46,603 bases of DNA, taken from positions 1 to 46,603 of the forward strand of contig JAILCM010000007.1 in assembly GCA_024680155.1 (NCBI GenBank), read 5' to 3'. The DNA is from Treponema sp. (GTDB lineage Bacteria > Spirochaetota > Spirochaetia > Treponematales > Treponemataceae). The position numbers were made by a program, and so were the translations under genes. Under the pieces are notes generated by a model. That model was not told the DNA's origin and searched no databases. It worked only from the letters and a program-made list of their open reading frames with translations. This document shows, piece after piece, positions 18,624-27,320 of this stretch (its first letter is position 1; each line of letters begins with the position of its first letter).

Positions 18624-19526
18624 TTAACTCTGGCTTGCATCTACGACGTTATCACAAATTATAGCAAGAGCCATAAGAATATTCTGATACTCTTCATTCA
18701 AAACCTGAATTCTAAAGCAATCATGGAAGAAACTGAAATCTTTGTCGATATGACCGATTAAGAGTGAACCAACCAAAATATCAAAGTTGCAGTCGAACAA
18801 ATCACCCTGAATCTTAAGTTCCTGTCCGTTAATTGTACCGTTCAGCTGTGGTTTAAGAAGTGTAACCTTTTTCTTAAGTTTTCCAACTTCCTGTCCATTA
18901 ACAACGATTGTATATTCTGGCATGATTGCTATAAGCTTTTTCTTAAGCAAAACAACTTCTTCGCCATTCTTCTTAATAGAGAAGTTCAATCTTGGCAAAT
19001 CGCCGTCAACATGGTAAACAGCCTGACCATCTTTATCTGTAATATCAAACTGAGGTTTGATTGCGAGCAATTTCTGCTTCATGTACAAATCAATGATTGA
19101 ACCTGTTGAAGTATTAACAGATGTTGTAGCTGTACTTTCTGTTACGGTTTCACCTTTTTCAAGTTTTCCAACAATTTCGGCAAGTTCATCAACTGCACGG
19201 TCTGCTGTAGAAGTTCCCTTATCTTTTGAACCAAGGAGCATATCAAGTCCCATGCTCAAAGCTGTTGCTCCACTGCTAACACCGTCTGTACCGAGTTTTC
19301 CCATAATAACATTGTCGCCGTCAACTCTGACAAAAATGTCAAACATATCACCGACTTTTTTATACATTACAGACTGGGTTCCTCTTATATCACCCATAAT
19401 TGGTGTACCAAAGCTTACTTTAATTGCAGAAAGCTTTTCGAGCAAATCTTCATTTGTAAATTTCTGAGTATTAGGAATCTTAGCAAAACCAACTCCATCA
19501 CCCTTTGACGAATTAAACAATCCCAT
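18624..19526 (-). CDS. LURP-one-related / tubby-like C-terminal domain protein
   Basis: 300 residues, cytoplasmic (no signal peptide, no TM). Residues 1-150 carry a Gly/Ser/Thr-rich linker (TVTESTATTSVNTSTGS) after a small beta-rich segment. Residues 150-300 show repeated beta hairpins of the LURP-one/YxjI kind: YMKQKLLAIKPQFDITDKDG, then VVLLKKKLIAIMPEYTI, then LKIQGDLFDCNFDI, and IGHIDKDFSFFHDCFRIQVL. The family fold is a 12-stranded barrel around a hydrophobic helix related to tubby and scramblase domains. No biochemical role is established for bacterial members. AGGAGA precedes the ATG at good distance. Single-gene unit with its own terminator. Confidence 0.75.
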   Translation of the reverse strand: MGLFNSSKGDGVGFAKIPNTQKFTNEDLLEKLSAIKVSFGTPIMGDIRGTQSVMYKKVGDMFDIFVRVDGDNVIMGKLGTDGVSSGATALSMGLDMLLGSKDKGTSTADRAVDELAEIVGKLEKGETVTESTATTSVNTSTGSIIDLYMKQKLLAIKPQFDITDKDGQAVYHVDGDLPRLNFSIKKNGEEVVLLKKKLIAIMPEYTIVVNGQEVGKLKKKVTLLKPQLNGTINGQELKIQGDLFDCNFDILVGSLLIGHIDKDFSFFHDCFRIQVLNEEYQNILMALAIICDNVVDASQS

Positions 19527-19573
19527 TTCTGTCTCCTAGTTTTTTAATCTGCAAATATTCTACAATGGGCCAT

Positions 19574-19608
19574 AAAAAAAAACACTACCCGAAAAGGTAG
19601 TTTTTTTT
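19574..19608 (-). terminator. Terminator after 5-formyl-THF cyclo-ligase (symmetrical)
   Basis: ACTACC (19584-19589) and GGTAGT (19596-19601) form a stem flanked by nine A residues on the left (19574-19582) and eight T residues on the right (19601-19608), so it can work in both directions. Gene order says it serves the minus-strand gene ending at 19646. Confidence 0.8.
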
Positions 19609-19645
19609 AAAAAAAATTTTGCATTTTCCTGATTTTTCGAACGAA

Positions 19646-20227
19646 TTATTTACAAAAAGAACATGAAAAAACTTTTTGCACAGGAATATCATGACCATCA
19701 AAAGGAAGTTTGCTTACAATTTGAAAAGGAAAACATACACCTGCAAAACAAAAATTTTCCATAGGAGAAAGAGGTGCAAGATAAGAATCGTAAAAGCCTT
19801 TTCCGCGACCAAGACGCTTTCCTTCCAAAGTAAACGCCCGCCCCGGAACAATAATTAAAGTTTTTTCTTTTATTTGAATCTGGGTGATTTTTTGAGCAGA
19901 TTCTGATGGTTCCAGTATTCCACAATAACCTGATGAAGTTCCATTTGTGAATTCCTGCATATTATTAAAAAGATAAAAATCCATTTTACCACTTGCAGAA
20001 TCCACTCGCGGAAGGGCAAGTTTTTTACCAGAAGCAAAAATTGGTTCTACAAGAGGAAGAACGTCAACTTCGTCTGGAAGCGGCATATAAGAAAAGATAA
20101 AGTGTGATGAACTGAATTCGGGAGCGCAAATAATGTTTTCGCAGATTTTTTCAGAAAGACCGGAAAGTTCGCCTGAATGTTCTGTAATCTGAGATTTAAT
20201 AAATTGACGAAGTTCTTTTTTTGTCAT
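19646..20227 (-). CDS. 5-formyltetrahydrofolate cyclo-ligase
   Basis: Converts 5-formyl-THF to 5,10-methenyl-THF with ATP in the cytoplasm, returning folate to the one-carbon pool. 193 residues, normal for the family. Seen: the N-terminal KKELRQFIKSQI, substrate segment FSYMPLPDEVDVLPL, LALPRVDSASGKMDFYLF, and the signature LGRGKGFYDSYL that binds the phosphate. The ATG at 20227 has no clear Shine-Dalgarno; a TAAAAT box is only 4 nt upstream, so the real promoter may lie elsewhere, possibly shared with the tRNA region. Confidence 0.92.
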   Translation of the reverse strand: MTKKELRQFIKSQITEHSGELSGLSEKICENIICAPEFSSSHFIFSYMPLPDEVDVLPLVEPIFASGKKLALPRVDSASGKMDFYLFNNMQEFTNGTSSGYCGILEPSESAQKITQIQIKEKTLIIVPGRAFTLEGKRLGRGKGFYDSYLAPLSPMENFCFAGVCFPFQIVSKLPFDGHDIPVQKVFSCSFCK

Positions 20228-20304
20228 AACAATTTTACACGGGTTTTGGCGTTACAGTCGTCGTTTTACAAGGTTCAAAACCTGCAGAATCTTTTTTTTA
20301 ACAT

Positions 20305-20334
20305 AAAAAAAGGTCTTCCCAATTTGGAAGACCT
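20305..20334 (-). terminator. Terminator of tRNA-Asn
   Basis: On the minus strand, AGGTCTTCC (20334-20326) and GGAAGACCT (20319-20311) form a perfect 9-bp stem with a 6-nt loop, followed by a run of T residues (20311-20305). It begins 6 nt after the tRNA 3' end. Confidence 0.9.
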
Positions 20335-20339
20335 TCTAG

Positions 20340-20412
20340 CGGCTGCTGCAGGTTTTGAACCTGCGACACATGGATTAACAGTCCATTGCTCTACCAGCTG
20401 AGCTAAGCAACC
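20340..20412 (-). tRNA. tRNA-Asn (GTT)
   Basis: A 73-nt cloverleaf on the minus strand. Acceptor stem GGTTGCT pairs with AGCAGCC (one G-U), then discriminator G. D arm GCTC...GAGC, anticodon arm TGGA-CTGTTAA-TCCA with anticodon GTT, and T arm GCAGG-TTCAAAA-CCTGC. The 3' CCA is not encoded. A promoter (20441-20469) and a terminator (20305-20334) frame it as a single-tRNA transcription unit. Confidence 0.96.
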
Positions 20413-20440
20413 ATCCGGTTCATTGCTGAACGTGAGTATT

Positions 20441-20469
20441 ATATTATAGAAAAATGGATTTTGTGTCAA
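20441..20469 (-). promoter_or_regulatory. Promoter of tRNA-Asn
   Basis: On the minus strand a perfect TTGACA (20469-20464) is followed by overlapping -10 candidates: TATAAT (20448-20443, 15-nt spacer) and TAATAT (20446-20441, 17-nt spacer). The tRNA 5' end lies about 28 nt downstream. Confidence 0.8.
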
Positions 20470-20558
20470 CACTTAATCACGATTTTTTTTAATTTTTTTT
20501 CAAAAAAAAATCACATAAACGGAGGCGCCCCCATTTTCCCCCCCCACACACACATTCA
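20470..20558. other. Low-complexity intergenic spacer with C8 and CA tracts
   Basis: Between the tRNA promoter and the terminator of the OmpA-like gene. It consists of T and A runs, then GGCGCCCCC, a run of eight C residues (20538-20545), a short CA repeat and a run of A. No open frame or convincing signal is present. Confidence 0.6.
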
Positions 20559-20597
20559 CAAAAAAAAAAGACCGCCAGACTAAAAAATCTGACGGTC
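20559..20597 (-). terminator. Terminator of the OmpA/Ig-repeat gene
   Basis: On the minus strand GACCGTCAGA (20597-20588) pairs with TCTGGCGGTC (20579-20570) across an 8-nt loop (10 bp with one G-U), followed by about ten T residues (20569-20560). It lies 57 nt after the stop codon at 20655. Confidence 0.9.
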
Positions 20598-20654
20598 AAT
20601 TAATTCAATCGAGTTTTACGCTCAATCTATTCTAAAGTTCAAGTTTTATTCAAA

Positions 20655-23600
20655 CTATTTTACAAGAATGAATTCAACGCGACGGTTCTTCCAGTTGTTA
20701 TCAGAATCTTTTGGATTAACAACAGGTTTTGTACCACCCTTACCTTCTGTACTAACGTTAGAAGCACTAACTCCACGTTTTACAAGGTAATCTTTAATTG
20801 CGTCGGCACGTTCCTTAGACAAAGGTCCAAGAGCGCGTCCCCACTGCTGCATATTATCAACAGTCTCTTCATCAATATTATCAGAAACTCGGTTAGCGTG
20901 TCCCTGGATTGTAACTTTGTAATCAGAGAATTTCTTGAGGATGTCAGCAATACGGTTAAGAATCTGAATGTTCTTATCAACCTGTTCCTGACTAAGTTTT
21001 CCTGCTTTCTGGAAGTTAGAAGCATCAGATTCAAAGATGATAGAAGGAACTGCCATCTTAAGAACGTTACCTTCACGAATTACAAGTACATCAACAGCAA
21101 TCAAACCACTTATAGAAGAGGTCATTCCAAGATTATCTGTAACAGTGAATGTATATGGATAATCCATTGCAGACTGAACGCGTTCAGCTTTACCAGCCGC
21201 ATCTTTCTGTGTATTACTCAAACCATCCCAAACAATTTGTTCTGTAAGCTGATTTTTACCTTCTGTTTTCCAGAATGTCTTTCCTTTTGGATCATTAATT
21301 ACAAATGACCAGTTCTTAATCTTAGCCTTTGTATTTCCTGTAAGCAAGATATACAAATCATCAGCAGATCCATCGTTATCAGGACTAAAATAGATTGCCT
21401 CTTCAGGTTTTACCTTTAATCCTACACTCAACTGTGGAGCAGTAGCAGTACAAACAAATGGAGCAGAAACTGCACTTACCTTATTACCTTTTAAGTATGT
21501 TGCAGTCAAAGTACCAGTAAAGGTTCCTTCGCAAGCATTTTCATTTTTATCTGTACCATTCCATTTAATTAAAGCAGGAAGGTTTTTGCTGTCTTTTTCT
21601 GAAAGGCTGTATACAGAAGTTCCATCTTCTTTACGAACATCAAAGTTCCAAGAAAGCAAATCTTCAGCAAGAGAAGCCTTTACTGCAAATTCCTGAACTT
21701 CAAGTTTACCATCGCCGTTTGGAGAAATTCCTTCTTCTTCAGCAGTAAGGTAAAGTTTTGTTTCGCGTGTATCAAGAACAATATTCTTAACATCTGTACT
21801 GAAAGAGTTACCTGCATCATCAGTTGCAGCAATTACAATAGAATATTTTCCGTCAGCACAAGTATTTCCAGACTCATCTGTACCATCCCATGCAAGTTCA
21901 GATTTTACTCCACTCCAAGAATAAGTTTTTACAGTCTTGTTCTTTGAATCACGGATTTCGGCAGTCCAAAGTTTTTCTTTAGAAGCCTTAGCAAATGCAA
22001 GTGGAATTGAATCCTGATTTCCATCGCCATCTGGAGAGAAGTATGTCCAAGGTGTTGACCATTCAAGTTCTGGAACTTTTGTATCAAGCTCAAATTCGGA
22101 AGTTGCAGCTGCTGCAGTTGAACCGTTAGTTGCAGTTACAGTAAGCTGAGCCGAATACAAGCCGTCATCACAATAAACTCCATCGCTGTCTTTTCCATCC
22201 CATACAAATTTTGCAGGAAGCTTACCTTTTGAAGCATTTGAATAAATCTTCTTTCCACTCTTATCTTTAATTGCAAATTCGTATTCAGCTATATCTTTTG
22301 TTTGAGTTACAGGAGAGAAAGTGATTGATTTTTTAGAACTGTTTCCCTTTGGAGCAAATGCGATATCAGACATTGCAACAAGCAGCTGAGCTTCGGTTGT
22401 ATCGAATGTAACTTCTTCAGCAGAAATTCCTCCACCAATATTTCCGGCAAGGTCCTGAGCTACCAAAGCAAGTGTATAATTTCCTTTTTCTGCAATTGCA
22501 CCTTTGTCGTTAATACCGTTCCATGTAACAGTTTCTGGAGGGTAAGCACCAAGGTCAAAAGTCTTAACAACTTCACCAGCGGCTGTACGAACTTCAGCTT
22601 TCCAAGATGGAACTGGAGCTCCACTTGAAGGTGTAATCATAATAGAGAATTTTACGTCGCTCTTTGAACCGGCACCGAATACTTTGTCAGATGCACGAAT
22701 TTGAGCGGCAGGTTTTTCTGTATCAAGCACGATGATTGGAGAAGCAGCTTCTGCAGGAACATAACCGTTAAGATATTTAGCATGAACTACAGCCTGATAT
22801 TCACCATTTGCAAGAAGATTTCCGTTATTGTCAGTTCCGTCAAATTCAATCTGAGCAGGTGGAAGAACACCTAAATCATTGTGACTGAATGTACGAACAA
22901 CTTTTCCATCTTTATTTTTAATATCAACAGACCATTCTGTAAGTTTGTTACCGCTTCTTTCATCTGGAAGTGGAATTGTAAGAGCACAAGTTACAGACTG
23001 AATTGAACTTTCTGTCTGTGGAGAAAAGTAGCGTGAACCAGTAACTGCAATATTTGTAACAGGTTTTTCGGCAGAGAAAATGATGTTTGTAACTTTTGTA
23101 GAAGGAGCAACATTTCCTGCGCGGTCTGTAGCGGTAATTTCATAAGAATAAACACCGTCTTCAACAGGAAGCCCGTCGTCATTTGTACCACCCCATGCAA
23201 TATCTTCTGGAGCGCCATTTTCCCATTTGAATGTGCGTACTACAGTTCCATCGACCGTCTTAAAAAGAGCAATCCATTCATCTTCTACAGAACCAGACTG
23301 CTTGATATTAAGAACAGCCTTTGAACCTTCACCAAAAATTCTGTCGGCTGGCTGTGTAAGGTCAATTTCTGGAGCAAAAGTATCTACAACAACAGGATAA
23401 GGACCTGCAACACCAACGTTATCATTATCATCAGTTGCGGTAATATAATAGTAGTAAGTTCCATCTGGAGCTGTTTCACCACTTTTTGTAGTACCGTTCC
23501 AGCTTACAACATCAGGAATTTCAACCGGCTTTTTAACAGAAAAAAGCTGCTTAAAGAATGATTTGAATGTAAGTTTGGAAGGAAGAGCAACAGAGTTTGT

Positions 23601-23846
23601 TTTGATGTAAACTTTGTGTTCTTCGTTTGCTGAATCAATAATTTCTTCTTTTGTAAGTTCCTTGTCTGTAATTACGAGGCTCCAGCCCAAAACATAGCGT
23701 TTTTCCGAAATATTAAGTTTGATGTCAAGATTATCCTGAACACCATCGTTATTAGGAGAAATATATTTTTCTTTTGGTGCCGCAAAAACTGCTGAAGCAC
23801 TAAGAGAAAGTACAAGAGCTGCTGTAAAAAGAGTACTTTTTTTCAT
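20655..23846 (-). CDS. Large exported protein: FlgD-type Ig repeats plus C-terminal OmpA domain
   Basis: 1063 residues. Signal peptide 1-22 (ALVLSLSASAVFA). The body is a chain of about eight modules of ~100 residues. Each module has a start like YFSPDGDGNQDSI (clear at about residues 29, 605, 700 and 820, degenerate elsewhere) and an end of the FlgD-Ig type W-[ND]-G-T-D-x2-G-x4-DG-x-Y. The last ~120 residues form an OmpA-like peptidoglycan-binding domain (VTIQGHANRVSDN, LSKERADAIKDYLVKRGV, NRRVEFILV). The protein therefore probably spans from peptidoglycan out through the periplasm. It is coupled by a one-base stop/start overlap to the beta-barrel gene upstream, which suggests a shared outer-membrane complex. 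Confidence 0.9.
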   Translation of the reverse strand: MKKSTLFTAALVLSLSASAVFAAPKEKYISPNNDGVQDNLDIKLNISEKRYVLGWSLVITDKELTKEEIIDSANEEHKVYIKTNSVALPSKLTFKSFFKQLFSVKKPVEIPDVVSWNGTTKSGETAPDGTYYYYITATDDNDNVGVAGPYPVVVDTFAPEIDLTQPADRIFGEGSKAVLNIKQSGSVEDEWIALFKTVDGTVVRTFKWENGAPEDIAWGGTNDDGLPVEDGVYSYEITATDRAGNVAPSTKVTNIIFSAEKPVTNIAVTGSRYFSPQTESSIQSVTCALTIPLPDERSGNKLTEWSVDIKNKDGKVVRTFSHNDLGVLPPAQIEFDGTDNNGNLLANGEYQAVVHAKYLNGYVPAEAASPIIVLDTEKPAAQIRASDKVFGAGSKSDVKFSIMITPSSGAPVPSWKAEVRTAAGEVVKTFDLGAYPPETVTWNGINDKGAIAEKGNYTLALVAQDLAGNIGGGISAEEVTFDTTEAQLLVAMSDIAFAPKGNSSKKSITFSPVTQTKDIAEYEFAIKDKSGKKIYSNASKGKLPAKFVWDGKDSDGVYCDDGLYSAQLTVTATNGSTAAAATSEFELDTKVPELEWSTPWTYFSPDGDGNQDSIPLAFAKASKEKLWTAEIRDSKNKTVKTYSWSGVKSELAWDGTDESGNTCADGKYSIVIAATDDAGNSFSTDVKNIVLDTRETKLYLTAEEEGISPNGDGKLEVQEFAVKASLAEDLLSWNFDVRKEDGTSVYSLSEKDSKNLPALIKWNGTDKNENACEGTFTGTLTATYLKGNKVSAVSAPFVCTATAPQLSVGLKVKPEEAIYFSPDNDGSADDLYILLTGNTKAKIKNWSFVINDPKGKTFWKTEGKNQLTEQIVWDGLSNTQKDAAGKAERVQSAMDYPYTFTVTDNLGMTSSISGLIAVDVLVIREGNVLKMAVPSIIFESDASNFQKAGKLSQEQVDKNIQILNRIADILKKFSDYKVTIQGHANRVSDNIDEETVDNMQQWGRALGPLSKERADAIKDYLVKRGVSASNVSTEGKGGTKPVVNPKDSDNNWKNRRVEFILVK

Positions 23847-24979
23847 TATTCTGCTCCTTCTTCTTCAAAGATAATATTGATTACCGGAGCTTCTTTATCC
23901 GGCATACCAAGATACAAATCAACACCTTCAGAAGCACCGTGAACTGAATTATAGAAGTTCTTGTAAGCTCCTGTAATTGTCATTTCACTCTGATTCCATC
24001 CGTGGCGCTGTGCGTAATCAAGAGATGTAGAAAAATCAAACTTAAACGAAATTCCAAATGAAGGCATAAAATCCTTATGGCCATTAGCAATTTCTGCAAT
24101 ATTCAATTTTTCTGCAACACTAACAAAAAGCATATCCTTTATAGAAAACTGAAGACCAGCATCCATAATAAAGTTCTGGAAAAGCGGTGTAGTAAAATCA
24201 AGTGATGCACCAATTTTTACATATTCTGTAGAAAGCAAGAGTGCACCAGCTCCAATCTGCAAAGTTCCAATCTGTGGGAATGCACCTGCATTTGGAATAT
24301 AAGTTTCTTCTCTTGTTACTGGAGGTTCTTCAGATTCAGGATCTTCATTTGGAATTGTAACTACTCTTGTTGCAGTTCTAATTCCAGGAAGTTCAGTTTT
24401 GCTGAAAGGTTTACCAAGATTTGAAACTGCAACACCAAATCTTACATCTTTTAAGAAACCTACATCTCCAACTGAATAAAGACCACCAAGATTTGCAAAC
24501 AAATCCCAAGAATCTTCATATCCGCTTCCACCAAAAACACCAACATTAAGACTCATTCCAAGACTAAGTCTGTCTGAAATCTGTTTTGAAAGCGCACCCT
24601 TAATGTTAAAACTATTTCCAACCTTCATAGCATCGGAATTAGAAAAAACACCGTTTGCATAACCGGTAAGAACTGCCCATTTAAATGGAATTGTAATACC
24701 TAGCTGGAAAGCATCGCCATAATTGCCAGAAGCAAAAAGTTCTGTGTTTGCAAGATTAAGAACAACGCGCTGCTCACCTGCAGTCAAAGCAGGATTTACA
24801 AGAATTGAATCTGGACCTTCATAAAAGATTCCTCCACCAGTTGACGAGTTTGCATTTGATAACTGACGTGGACTAGAAAGCTCGTAGAAATTTTCTCCCA
24901 TTACAGGAGGATTGTAATCAGCACTTACTGCGGAAAGAACAAATATTCCAGCAGTCAGCATAGAAAGAATTTTCTTCAT
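23846..24979 (-). CDS. FadL/PorV-like outer-membrane beta-barrel protein
   Basis: 377 residues with a signal peptide (SMLTAGIFVLSAVSA, cleavage near residue 20). The start of the mature protein has many Asn/Ser (ANSSTGGGIFYEGPDSILVNPALTA), which is typical of FadL/PorV and treponemal UPF0164-type barrels (NPA motif). Alternating amphipathic strands follow, with Gly/aromatic turns (LGMSLNVGVFGG, VRFGVAVSNLGKP, IGASLDFTTPLF), and a C-terminal acidic tail. The ATG has AAGGAG 6 nt upstream and a TATAAT at 25006-25001. The stop overlaps the start of the Ig/OmpA protein. Cargo, if any, is unknown. Confidence 0.8.
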   Translation of the reverse strand: MKKILSMLTAGIFVLSAVSADYNPPVMGENFYELSSPRQLSNANSSTGGGIFYEGPDSILVNPALTAGEQRVVLNLANTELFASGNYGDAFQLGITIPFKWAVLTGYANGVFSNSDAMKVGNSFNIKGALSKQISDRLSLGMSLNVGVFGGSGYEDSWDLFANLGGLYSVGDVGFLKDVRFGVAVSNLGKPFSKTELPGIRTATRVVTIPNEDPESEEPPVTREETYIPNAGAFPQIGTLQIGAGALLLSTEYVKIGASLDFTTPLFQNFIMDAGLQFSIKDMLFVSVAEKLNIAEIANGHKDFMPSFGISFKFDFSTSLDYAQRHGWNQSEMTITGAYKNFYNSVHGASEGVDLYLGMPDKEAPVINIIFEEEGAE

Positions 24980-25043
24980 GTTAACTCCTTATAAGCGCTT
25001 ATTATAATGCAGTTGAAAATAATGTTCCATAGGATTATAAAAC

Positions 25044-25072
25044 TTGAATTTAAGAGGATAATGACATATTAT
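25044..25072 (+). promoter_or_regulatory. Predicted promoter for the helical protein gene at 25081
   Basis: TTGAAT (25044-25049), a 17-nt spacer, TATTAT (25067-25072). The -10 ends 8 nt before the ATG, implying a near-leaderless mRNA. Confidence 0.55.
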
Positions 25073-25080
25073 AGAGTATT

Positions 25081-26655
25081 ATGGATATAAAAGCAGACGA
25101 TAAAAAACAAGGCTCATCAAAAGAAGCTAAACCAGGATTTTTCCAGAGCCTTTTTGCAAATCTTTTTAAGAGTTCTAACCCAGAAGCAGAAAAAAAACGC
25201 CGTCTTAAAATGATTGCTAAAAATTTTTCTAAGACAAAATTCCATAGTTATTATAAACCGGGAACAGGAGAAGCACAGGCTCCTTTTGCAAAACTTTTTT
25301 ATGATTTGTACAAAATTACAAATCCGGCTCAACTGCTTATAAAATCTACGCCTAATCCAAATATTTTTAAGCGTCAGATTTTGAATTATTCACTTTCTGA
25401 ACATCAGGTTGAACTTCTGGAACATTTTGAAGAACAGACAATTCTTGATGCTTCTAAAAAAGTTCCGTTTAATAAGTTAAAGGCTACAGTAGAACAGGAA
25501 CTTTCTGATTTTTCTCATGAATTTGACAATACACGATTCGCAAAAACAGAAAATTTGTATAAAGCATTTGTTCTTTTTAAGGATTTTTGTCTTTTTGATT
25601 ATTATGTTTTACTGCGAAAATTCTGGCCTTCAATTCAGGAAAACAATTTTGATTCAACACCTCAGTTTGATAAAATTAATGCTGATTATATAGTAAATGA
25701 TTTAAAAGATTTTGTGGCAGTTGCTTATTCTATCACCGACGAATCTGTAATCTGGGGCGAACTTTTTGAAATGCTCAAGAAAACACACGGACGCGATTTT
25801 GTTGGTTTGAATAACTGGAAAAAAATTGTTGCAAGAATCCGTTCTATTCAGAGTTCGGGTGCTTTTGAATATATGATTCAGCACATTTCCAAAGACCCAA
25901 AATACGTTACGCAGCCAATTTACAAATACGAAGCTCTTGTTGAAGATTACGTAGAAAAAATCCAGACTGATACGCGTAAACTTTTGGATAAAATTTCGCA
26001 CGACCAAAAAGCAAGCAAATCAAGTTCACTTTGTATGCAGATTTTTGGTTCAACAAGTTTTTCGAGCTTAAAAAATTATGTTGAAGAAAACAATGCTGTA
26101 TTTGTAAAAAAAGAATTAAGCACTTACGAATATACAGACGCGCTCAATTACTTAAAAACGTTTCTTTTGGAATATGTAAAAAAAGATATTCGTGAATATT
26201 ATGATATTGTTGTAATTCGCGGGCAGTGGGACTCAACGCTCTCGGCAAGCATGTCGAATGCATATCAGGAATTGCTTAAAATTTCGGATGAAATTATTGC
26301 TTTTGATGAAAACCTTGCAGAAGATGGAACAATGGGTTCAAAAATAAAGACATTGCTTCCAAAAACTGCTCACGATCCTGGAGCAGAAAACATTATTAAT
26401 CGTGTTGTTTCTGATGCAAACGAAATGGCAAGAAATTTCATTATTACATGTACTCAGGATTTTATTGCTATTGGAAAAACGATGAAACAGCTTATAGAAG
26501 ATTACGTAAAGCCAAAGCCAATTATTGTTGCAAACTGGCGCGAACTTGAAAAATTCTTTGAAACACCGCTCAAAGATTTTAGCGTTAATCTCTACAAGAA
26601 GATTTACCTGTTCGTCCAGCTTATGCAGGAATACATTAATAATAGCGATAATTAA
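25081..26655 (+). CDS. Large helical cytoplasmic protein, probably spirochaete-specific (DUF5312-like)
   Basis: 524 residues, no signal peptide and no TM. It opens with a Lys/Ser-rich segment and an amphipathic stretch (FFQSLFANLFKSS), then is almost wholly alpha-helical with many Phe/Tyr/Lys. I recall this type of sequence from spirochaete genomes under the DUF5312 label, but that is memory and not a search. No catalytic motif is visible. The gene stands alone, with a promoter of its own, and its stop overlaps the metI stop by 4 nt on the other strand. Function unknown. Confidence 0.7.
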   Translation: MDIKADDKKQGSSKEAKPGFFQSLFANLFKSSNPEAEKKRRLKMIAKNFSKTKFHSYYKPGTGEAQAPFAKLFYDLYKITNPAQLLIKSTPNPNIFKRQILNYSLSEHQVELLEHFEEQTILDASKKVPFNKLKATVEQELSDFSHEFDNTRFAKTENLYKAFVLFKDFCLFDYYVLLRKFWPSIQENNFDSTPQFDKINADYIVNDLKDFVAVAYSITDESVIWGELFEMLKKTHGRDFVGLNNWKKIVARIRSIQSSGAFEYMIQHISKDPKYVTQPIYKYEALVEDYVEKIQTDTRKLLDKISHDQKASKSSSLCMQIFGSTSFSSLKNYVEENNAVFVKKELSTYEYTDALNYLKTFLLEYVKKDIREYYDIVVIRGQWDSTLSASMSNAYQELLKISDEIIAFDENLAEDGTMGSKIKTLLPKTAHDPGAENIINRVVSDANEMARNFIITCTQDFIAIGKTMKQLIEDYVKPKPIIVANWRELEKFFETPLKDFSVNLYKKIYLFVQLMQEYINNSDN

Positions 26656-27320
26656 CGTTTTGCCTGCATTGAATTTGCAACTTTTGTACCAATTAACTGA
26701 ATCACTTCTACAAGAATAAGGATGATTGCAACCGCACCAAGCATGTATTCTACACGATAACGCTGGTAACCATAGCGGATTGCAACATCTCCAAGTCCAC
26801 CGCCACCAACTGTTCCGGCCATTGCAGAATAACCAATAAGATTAATAATTGTAAGGGTAATTCCATTTATTATAGAAGGAAGTGCTTCTGGCAACAAAAC
26901 CTTAAAAATAATCTGCGGATTTGTAGAACCCATTGAACGGGCTGCCTGAATTACACCCGGGTCAACTTCTTTTAGAGAAGATTCAATTACGCGGGCAACA
27001 AAAGGAGCAGCGGCAATTGTTAAAGGAACTACAGAAGCTTTTGTACCGATTGCAGTATGTAAGATTGCACGTGTAAACGGAAACAAAAGAATTACGAGAA
27101 TTACAAAAGGAATTGCACGCAAAATGTTTATTATAATAGAAAGAATCTGATACATTACTTTGCGTGGTTTTAAGCCGGTTGAAGGGTCACTTGTGCAAAG
27201 AAAGATTCCAAGAGGAAGCCCCAAAAGAAGCCCAAAAATTGTAGAAAAGAAAACCATTATAAGAGTTTGCCAGGTTGCTTCTCCAATTACCGAAAAATAT
27301 TTTACAACTTCTGCATTCAT
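26652..27320 (-). CDS. metI: Methionine-type ABC transporter permease
   Basis: 222-residue inner-membrane permease with five predicted TM helices. The EAA loop that docks the ATPase is visible as EALPSIINGITLTIINLIG, and the family tail AGTVGGGGLGDVAIRYGYQRY is clear. Methionine or related amino-acid uptake (MetNIQ family). Its ATG shares a base with the metN stop at 27320, so the two are coupled. The substrate-binding lipoprotein MetQ is not in the next positions, so it must be encoded elsewhere. Confidence 0.93.
   Translation of the reverse strand: MNAEVVKYFSVIGEATWQTLIMVFFSTIFGLLLGLPLGIFLCTSDPSTGLKPRKVMYQILSIIINILRAIPFVILVILLFPFTRAILHTAIGTKASVVPLTIAAAPFVARVIESSLKEVDPGVIQAARSMGSTNPQIIFKVLLPEALPSIINGITLTIINLIGYSAMAGTVGGGGLGDVAIRYGYQRYRVEYMLGAVAIILILVEVIQLIGTKVANSMQAKR

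Noticed and set aside
20271-20412. tRNA-Asn as an integration attachment site
   Set aside because: The second copy of the T arm is inverted, not direct, and no integrase or foreign genes lie nearby.
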